NCBI GenBank assembly: GCA_020433835.1
Contig: JAGRBY010000047.1
Location: 1-21,439 of the forward strand
DNA: 21,439 nucleotides
Reading direction: 5' to 3'
From: Anaerolineae bacterium
Lineage (GTDB): Bacteria > Chloroflexota > Anaerolineae > 4572-78 > J111
The position numbers were made by a program, and so were the translations under genes. Each line of letters begins with the position of its first letter. The first letter of the stretch is position 1. Under the pieces are notes generated by a model that worked only from the letters and a program-made list of their open reading frames with translations, searched no databases and was not told the origin of the DNA. Below, piece by piece: positions 16,923-21,439 of this stretch.

Positions 16923-18536
16923 TCAACCGGGATAGCGTAGCAGAGGGTTTTCCTCCACATCAAAAAATTGAATAGTTGGTGGTGTGTCAGTGGCCGGAAT
17001 AGACCACCGAACGGGTGCAGCCGGATTGGCCGTGAAACTCTCTTGTACAAGAACGGTCTGGGCGTTAGACACTTCGAGCCGGCCTTGGATTGGCTGGGCA
17101 ACAAGGGCAGTTAGTGTTGAGCCTTCACCTTCCGGCGCGATATGGATGGCGATGGTTTCGTTAGCCCAGGTTAACCCGCCGCTTTGGGCCAGGGGCCACC
17201 AGGTATCTTGCCAGCCCAGCGTGTCGCCGGGAGGTACGGAGATATTGTCTTCGGCCCAAAAACCGGCATTGGCACCGCCCCAAATTTCGAAGTATTGGGA
17301 GTTGTCATCGGTGTAGCTGCGGTCAGGAAAATCTTGACCAAAGGCAAATAGTTTGTTGCTGCCGGGGACGCCGCTCGACAGCCGCACTACGCCCAGATCG
17401 GTATCGGGGTTGTACGCGCCAAAGAAAGGAGCGGCCTGGTTGGGAACAAAAAAGCCCATATAGTTAGCCCATTGATTGTAATTGCGCAGGTCGGTCTCGC
17501 CGACCCGGGGCCAAGAGACCGACGCATGCTCACCGGGAACTTCCCAGCCGGCCTCGCCACGGCTGTGGACGGTGACCGTATCGGTGGGTACGATAAATTG
17601 TGTAGCGGGCGACATGGTCGCTGCGCCCAGGGTTAAAGCTGCGTTGATCCACAATTGAACCGGCACGGATTGAGAGGTATTGTTGACCAGCGTGGGGGCC
17701 ACCGTGAAGGTGGCCTTATCAGCCGGCAGCGTAACCTGCACCGTCAGGCCGACCCGATCCGGGCCGGTATCGCTGAGGGTAATGGTGGCTTCTGTTTCGT
17801 TTTGGGCAACCTTGTAGTCCCAGGGCAGGCCAAAACGATAGCCATGTTCTTGGGTGGGGTAGGCCCAGTCCATGCCGCCGGTAGCCAGCCACCAATTGGC
17901 TTCGTAAGGCTGCAACACGCCATAGCGAGACGGCTTGACGACGGGATTGTGGTAAAATATTTCTTGCTCAGTGCTCTTGACTACGGCACTGTAGAGTCGC
18001 CCTCCCAATTCCGGCAAGAAGGTCAGCCGCAGATAGGAATTTTCCAACACAACGCCGGTGTAGTTGACCGGAGCCGGTTCGTGGGGGGCAGCATCATAAT
18101 CGGCGCGATTGAAATAGTAGACCGGGATGTTGTAGACAGGGTCTATCTTTTCGATTAGAAAATCTCTAAAGGGGTATGTGGGCAGGGTAATGATGGTTTC
18201 ATACACCTCAACACCAGCCACGACTGATGGCGATGGCGCGACAGTTGAAGGCGTTGTTGTCGGCGGCAGGTCGCTGGGCGTGACCTCTGCGACAGAGGTC
18301 GGCGAGGCGCTCTGTAAAGCAGCGTCCGGTTCGACCGTGAGTGAGATATCTTCAACCTTGGTGTCTAAGACTACGGTGGTCGGTGCCGCTAGAGTCGGCG
18401 AGGCAACCCCTGTTACCTCAGCCACAGAGGTTCGCGACGATGAATCGGTCAGCGTGCAAGCGGTTATAAAAACGACCGCCAACGTTATTGTTATGCCGGC
18501 GGCAATTATATTATGCGCATTCCCATAAGTTTTCAT
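16923..18536 (-). CDS. Lipoprotein with a DUF5107-type beta-sandwich domain
   Basis: A 537-residue protein from the ATG at 18536. This start gives a clean lipoprotein signal with lipobox ITAC (C27), and the promoter lies only 11 bases upstream; a start 54 bases earlier would precede the -10 box. Residues ~30-130 are a T/S/P/V-rich linker containing TSVAEVT twice (36-42 and 80-86). The rest resembles DUF5107 proteins, a mutarotase-like fold often tied to carbohydrate recognition (VVLENSYLRLTFLPELGGRL, then FYHNPVVKPSRYGVLQPYEA). It is probably anchored outside the membrane. It is first in a two-gene operon with the propeller protein. The family call is from memory of the motif, not a search. 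Confidence 0.75.
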   Translation of the reverse strand: MKTYGNAHNIIAAGITITLAVVFITACTLTDSSSRTSVAEVTGVASPTLAAPTTVVLDTKVEDISLTVEPDAALQSASPTSVAEVTPSDLPPTTTPSTVAPSPSVVAGVEVYETIITLPTYPFRDFLIEKIDPVYNIPVYYFNRADYDAAPHEPAPVNYTGVVLENSYLRLTFLPELGGRLYSAVVKSTEQEIFYHNPVVKPSRYGVLQPYEANWWLATGGMDWAYPTQEHGYRFGLPWDYKVAQNETEATITLSDTGPDRVGLTVQVTLPADKATFTVAPTLVNNTSQSVPVQLWINAALTLGAATMSPATQFIVPTDTVTVHSRGEAGWEVPGEHASVSWPRVGETDLRNYNQWANYMGFFVPNQAAPFFGAYNPDTDLGVVRLSSGVPGSNKLFAFGQDFPDRSYTDDNSQYFEIWGGANAGFWAEDNISVPPGDTLGWQDTWWPLAQSGGLTWANETIAIHIAPEGEGSTLTALVAQPIQGRLEVSNAQTVLVQESFTANPAAPVRWSIPATDTPPTIQFFDVEENPLLRYPG

Positions 18537-18547
18537 ACAGGTTGGGC

Positions 18548-18577
18548 ATGATAGCATTATTTGAGGTTGGTGTCCAA
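18548..18577 (-). promoter_or_regulatory. Promoter of the lipoprotein-propeller operon
   Basis: TTGGAC (18572-18577), an 18-bp spacer and an extended -10 TGCTATCAT (hexamer 18548-18553). The ATG is 11 bases after the -10, so the leader would be only a few bases and no Shine-Dalgarno is present. Confidence 0.5.
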
Positions 18578-18609
18578 TGTCTAAATCCATCTTAACTTCA
18601 GGTGAGCCA

Positions 18610-18638
18610 TTGGGCGATTGGTTGAGTTATGGTAAAAT
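18610..18638 (+). promoter_or_regulatory. Promoter of holB, probably leaderless
   Basis: TTGGGC (18610-18615), a 17-bp spacer and TAAAAT (18633-18638) are followed by six bases (ACCGAG) and the ATG at 18645. The six-base gap is the same as at the kinase promoter. There is no ribosome site. It diverges from the lipoprotein promoter in a 108-bp intergenic region. Confidence 0.55.
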
Positions 18639-18644
18639 ACCGAG

Positions 18645-19643
18645 ATGGTAGAAAATAAACGCGACTTTAAAGTCACCGTAATTGGCCATGAGTGGGCCAT
18701 CGAACTGCTGCGACAGCAAGAGCAGGTGGGGCGCGTGGCGCAGTCGCTTTTGTTGAGCGGCCCGCCAAATATTGGCAAGAGCACGCTGGCCCGTTATTTT
18801 GCTCAGTATTTGAACTGCCAGGCTGATGAGCGGCCCTGCGGTCAATGTGCTTCATGCCGCAAAACGGTTAGCGGCAACCACCCTGATGTTCGGGTGTTTG
18901 ATGAGGATGAGCCGCTTAAGATCGACCAGATTCGCGACCTACAGCGAGAACTGTCGCTGTCGCCGGTCGAGGGCCGTTTCCGGGTGGCGTTGCTGTGCAA
19001 CTTTGAGCGGGCAACAACCGGCGCAGCCAATGCCTTGCTCAAAACGTTGGAAGAGCCGGCCTCGCAGGTGGTGATTATGCTGACGGCGGTTGAGCCGAGC
19101 CATCTTCTGCCGACAATTGTATCACGCTGCCAAATCTTGAAACTGCGTCCGTTGGCCAATGCCGACATCTTTACCGCGCTCCAATCGCAATGGCAGGCCG
19201 ATACGGCCCAGGCTGAACTACTCACGCAGCTCGCTGCTGGTCGGCTGGGCTGGGCAGCCCACGCCTTAATCGACCCGGATTTTTTAGCACGGCGCACCCA
19301 GTTTTTGGAAGACATGCTCGATCTGCTGCGCATGCATCGCGCCGAGCGCCTGGGCTACGCAGCCGAGTTAAGCCGCGATGTCGCTGCTTTGAAAGAAGCG
19401 CTGGTGCTATGGCTTATTGTCTGGCGCGATTTGCTGCTGCTGATGAGTGGTGGTCGCACAAAAATCATCAATCTTGATTGGCAGGACAGCTTGCAGAAGG
19501 TCGCGGCCCGCAGTTCGCTAAGCCAGGCCAAAGAGATGGTCATGCGGCTGCAAGCCGCGTATAATAACTTAGACCGTAATGTCAATCCCCGGCTTAATTT
19601 AGAAGTGGTGCTGCTGCACTGGCCGCAGTATCGGGATATTTAA
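18645..19643 (+). CDS. holB: DNA polymerase III delta' subunit
   Basis: A 332-residue clamp-loader AAA+ protein. The Walker A motif is GPPNIGKST (39-47). The zinc module is C58, C65, C68, C71 (ERPCGQCASCRK). The family segment GAANALLKTLEEPASQVV spans 126-143 and the SRC motif is at 160-162. The Walker B position reads ALLCNFERAT instead of an acidic DExx core, so ATP hydrolysis is probably weak or absent, as expected for the delta' stator subunit and unlike DnaX (gamma/tau). Length and its place before ricT (as holB-yaaT in Bacillus) support the call. The start is set by the promoter six bases upstream. Confidence 0.93.
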   Translation: MVENKRDFKVTVIGHEWAIELLRQQEQVGRVAQSLLLSGPPNIGKSTLARYFAQYLNCQADERPCGQCASCRKTVSGNHPDVRVFDEDEPLKIDQIRDLQRELSLSPVEGRFRVALLCNFERATTGAANALLKTLEEPASQVVIMLTAVEPSHLLPTIVSRCQILKLRPLANADIFTALQSQWQADTAQAELLTQLAAGRLGWAAHALIDPDFLARRTQFLEDMLDLLRMHRAERLGYAAELSRDVAALKEALVLWLIVWRDLLLLMSGGRTKIINLDWQDSLQKVAARSSLSQAKEMVMRLQAAYNNLDRNVNPRLNLEVVLLHWPQYRDI

Positions 19644-19660
19644 GAAAAGGGTAACTACTC

Positions 19661-19706
19661 AGGTGACTGGCACTTTTGCTCAAAAGCGACTAAGTGCCAG
19701 TCACCT
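19661..19706 (+). repeat. REP-like perfect 15-bp inverted repeat
   Basis: AGGTGACTGGCACTT and AAGTGCCAGTCACCT are exact complements around a 16-base loop. A further TACTC/GAGTA pairing lies outside, with an eight-base bulge. It starts 18 bp after the holB stop, and no T-tract follows. GTGACTGGCAC-type palindromes resemble REP elements moved by REP-associated tyrosine transposases. Only one copy is in the window, so the repeat nature is inferred. Confidence 0.6.
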
Positions 19707-19741
19707 CGCCTGCTGAGTAAATACAGAAAAGGATATAAGGT

Positions 19742-20680
19742 ATGCCCCTTATTGTTGGTATCCGGTTTAGACCGGTTACAAAAGTTTACTATTTCGATCC
19801 GAGTGATATTGAAGATTTGGATATTGATACGCGCGTTATTGTAGAAACATCGCGGGGTGTCGAGTTAGGCGTGGTGGTTCAGTCTGTTCACGATGTACCG
19901 AAGAGCGAGCTTAAAGGGGCGCTCAAGAAGGTACTGCGCAAGGCCACGCCTATCGATTTGATTCAGGTAGAGCGTTATCGGGCTGAGGAAGATGATGCTG
20001 TAAAAAAATGTAATGAATTGGCCAAAGAGGTTGAGGTTCCCATTCGGGTGATTAGGGCCGATTATAATTTTGACGGTTCGCGGCTTATGTTCTCCTTTAC
20101 CGCCGAGCAGCGGGTTGATTTTAGAGATTTGGTGAAGGTGTTGAACAAAGAATTCAACACCCGCATTGAAATGAAACAGGTCGGGGCGCGTGACGAAACC
20201 AAAATTCTTGATGGCTACGGTCGCTGTGGACGGCAGTTGTGCTGCTCAAGTTGGTTGACCGAGTTTCATCCGGTCTCGATCAAGATGGCCAAGAACCAGG
20301 GCTTGCCTTTAGCTCCGGCCGAGATTTCGGGGTTGTGTGGGCGACTATTGTGTTGTTTAGCCTATGAAAATGACCAGTATGTAGAAATGCGTAAATCTAT
20401 GCCCAAGGTTGGCCTGCAGATCAAAACTCCCGATAACCAAACTGGGGTGATACGCGGCCTTAATATCTTAAAGGAAGCGGTTTTGGTTCAGGTGGATGAA
20501 GAGCAGGGCTATGTTGAACTGCTGGTTGAAGAGATAACCATTGTCCAGGAAGGACGCGAACCTGATCCGGTCGAGGCTCCTAAAAGCGAACGTAAATCTC
20601 GCCGTCGGCGCAAAAAGAAAAGAAGCAACCAGGATACCCATGAAGATGGCAATGAGGATAGTAATCAGGATATGGAATAG
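19742..20680 (+). CDS. ricT: PSP1-domain protein of the RicT/YaaT family
   Basis: A 312-residue protein with the PSP1 C-terminal domain and six conserved cysteines in two clusters: C162, C167, C168 (GRCGRQLCCSSWL) and C199, C204, C205 (GLCGRLLCCLAYE). In Bacillus, RicT works with RicA and RicF as an Fe-S protein complex affecting RNase Y-dependent RNA processing. No RicA or RicF is in the window, so the partner set here is unknown. Residues ~278-312 are a basic K/R stretch followed by an acidic D/E/N tail, probably disordered. AAAGGA lies about ten bases before the ATG. The gene sits 98 bp after holB, the order known from Firmicutes, and abuts the next gene. A sporulation role should not be inferred from the old family name. 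Confidence 0.9.
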   Translation: MPLIVGIRFRPVTKVYYFDPSDIEDLDIDTRVIVETSRGVELGVVVQSVHDVPKSELKGALKKVLRKATPIDLIQVERYRAEEDDAVKKCNELAKEVEVPIRVIRADYNFDGSRLMFSFTAEQRVDFRDLVKVLNKEFNTRIEMKQVGARDETKILDGYGRCGRQLCCSSWLTEFHPVSIKMAKNQGLPLAPAEISGLCGRLLCCLAYENDQYVEMRKSMPKVGLQIKTPDNQTGVIRGLNILKEAVLVQVDEEQGYVELLVEEITIVQEGREPDPVEAPKSERKSRRRRKKKRSNQDTHEDGNEDSNQDME

Positions 20681-21439
20681 ATGCCCCAGCCTATAAAGTT
20701 ACTGCATCTGGCCGATATTCATGTGGGCATGGAAAATTATGGCCGGCTCGACAGCCAATCGGGCTTAAACAGCCGGGTGGTCGATTTTCTGCGGCGCATG
20801 AGTCAAGTTATCGACCAGGCCATAGATCAAGAGATAGATATCTGCATCTTTGCCGGCGATGCCTATAAAAACCAGCGCCCCAACCCCACCTTTCAGCGCG
20901 AATTCTCGCGGCGCATCAAGCGGCTGGCCGACCATGATGTGCCGGTGATTATGCTAATCGGCAATCATGATATGGCTACCGCTGACCGTGCCGCCAGCAG
21001 CCTTGATATCTTTGGCGTGCTGGACGTGCCCGGCGTTATTGTAGCCGATCGCGAAGAAGTGCATCAGATAACCTGTCGGCGTGGCCAACCGCTGCAAGTA
21101 GCCACCGTACCTTACCCGCAGCGTGGCCGCTTGTTGGCTCACGATGTCTTTAAAAATATGACGCTCGATGATTTAGATTTGGCTTTGGGCGAAATCATGC
21201 ACCAAAACCTAACCGATTTGGCGGCGGAAGCGATGGAAAAGCCCGATATTCCGGCGGTGCTCACTGCTCACCTGAGCGTGAGCGAGGCCAAACAGGGCAG
21301 CGAACAAAGTGTGATGATTGGCCGTGATATTGTGGTGTTGAAAAGCCTGCTGGCGAACCCGGCCTGGGATTATGTGGCCTTGGGACACATTCACAAGCAT
21401 CAAGAGTTGAACAAGGGCCAGCACCCGCCCATTGTTTAT
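20681..21439 (+). CDS. sbcD: SbcD/Mre11-type metallophosphoesterase exonuclease (3' end outside the window)
   Basis: The first 253 residues are present, open to the window edge. The metallophosphoesterase motifs are in order: D12 and H14 (LADIHVG), D60 and N64 (FAGDAYKN), GNHD (N95, H96), H197 (TAHLS), and GHIH (H236, H238). This is the nuclease subunit that normally pairs with the ATPase SbcC/Rad50 in processing DNA ends; an sbcC may follow just outside the window. The ATG directly follows the ricT stop codon, with AGGA about ten bases upstream inside ricT, so translation is probably coupled. A general DNA-repair exonuclease of the same family is the safe fallback. Confidence 0.9.
   Translation, partial: MPQPIKLLHLADIHVGMENYGRLDSQSGLNSRVVDFLRRMSQVIDQAIDQEIDICIFAGDAYKNQRPNPTFQREFSRRIKRLADHDVPVIMLIGNHDMATADRAASSLDIFGVLDVPGVIVADREEVHQITCRRGQPLQVATVPYPQRGRLLAHDVFKNMTLDDLDLALGEIMHQNLTDLAAEAMEKPDIPAVLTAHLSVSEAKQGSEQSVMIGRDIVVLKSLLANPAWDYVALGHIHKHQELNKGQHPPIVY

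Noticed and set aside
1..21439. CRISPR array, insertion sequence or prophage
   Set aside because: No regularly spaced repeats, transposase, integrase or phage genes were seen; only the single REP-like palindrome hints at mobility.

Overview
The window is a bacterial chromosome segment of moderate G+C, gene-dense and without mobile genes, rRNA or tRNA. The best guess at its source is a Chloroflexota bacterium, probably Anaerolineae-like. This rests on protein style (a T/S/P-rich lipoprotein carrying a DUF5107-type domain, a zinc-ribbon/TPR/PD40 protein, a holB-ricT-sbcD cluster, several promoters that look leaderless) and not on a marker gene, so it is an inference.

Positions 1-7621 (minus strand) are a chemosensory block. 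It holds a CheW (cut by the left edge), a soluble globin-coupled chemoreceptor, a dCache chemoreceptor, a four-helix-bundle-type chemoreceptor and a CheY-like receiver. They form three apparent transcription units: globin receptor-cheW, dCache receptor, and receiver-4HB receptor. Each unit is preceded by the same 31-bp element, followed by exactly 21 bp and then a TATAnT -10 box. This looks like a dedicated chemoreceptor operator/promoter and is the clearest new signal in the window. Positions 7769-9659 hold a soluble receiver-histidine kinase overlapping an OmpR-type regulator by 14 bp, a two-component pair that could serve the same circuit.

Positions 9754-14440 hold a two-gene unit: a winged-helix/HD-domain protein with a large unassigned C-terminal half, and an APC-like permease with an extra cytosolic N-terminal region and a beta-rich C-terminal domain. 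It has its own regulatory region: a 20-bp dyad and a diverged second copy 22 bp away, just upstream of an extended -10 promoter, then a ~275-nt leader with three hairpins. Positions 14526-18536 hold a DUF5107-type lipoprotein followed 6 nt later by a membrane-anchored zinc-ribbon/TPR/TolB-like propeller protein.

On the plus strand, from 18645 to the right edge, lie housekeeping genes: holB (DNA polymerase III delta'), a PSP1/RicT family protein and an SbcD-type exonuclease cut by the window end. A perfect 15-bp inverted repeat that resembles a REP element sits between holB and ricT. The divergent promoters in the 108 bp between the lipoprotein gene and holB, and the kinase promoter at 9666-9694, place their -10 boxes 6-11 nt from the start codon, which suggests leaderless or near-leaderless mRNAs.
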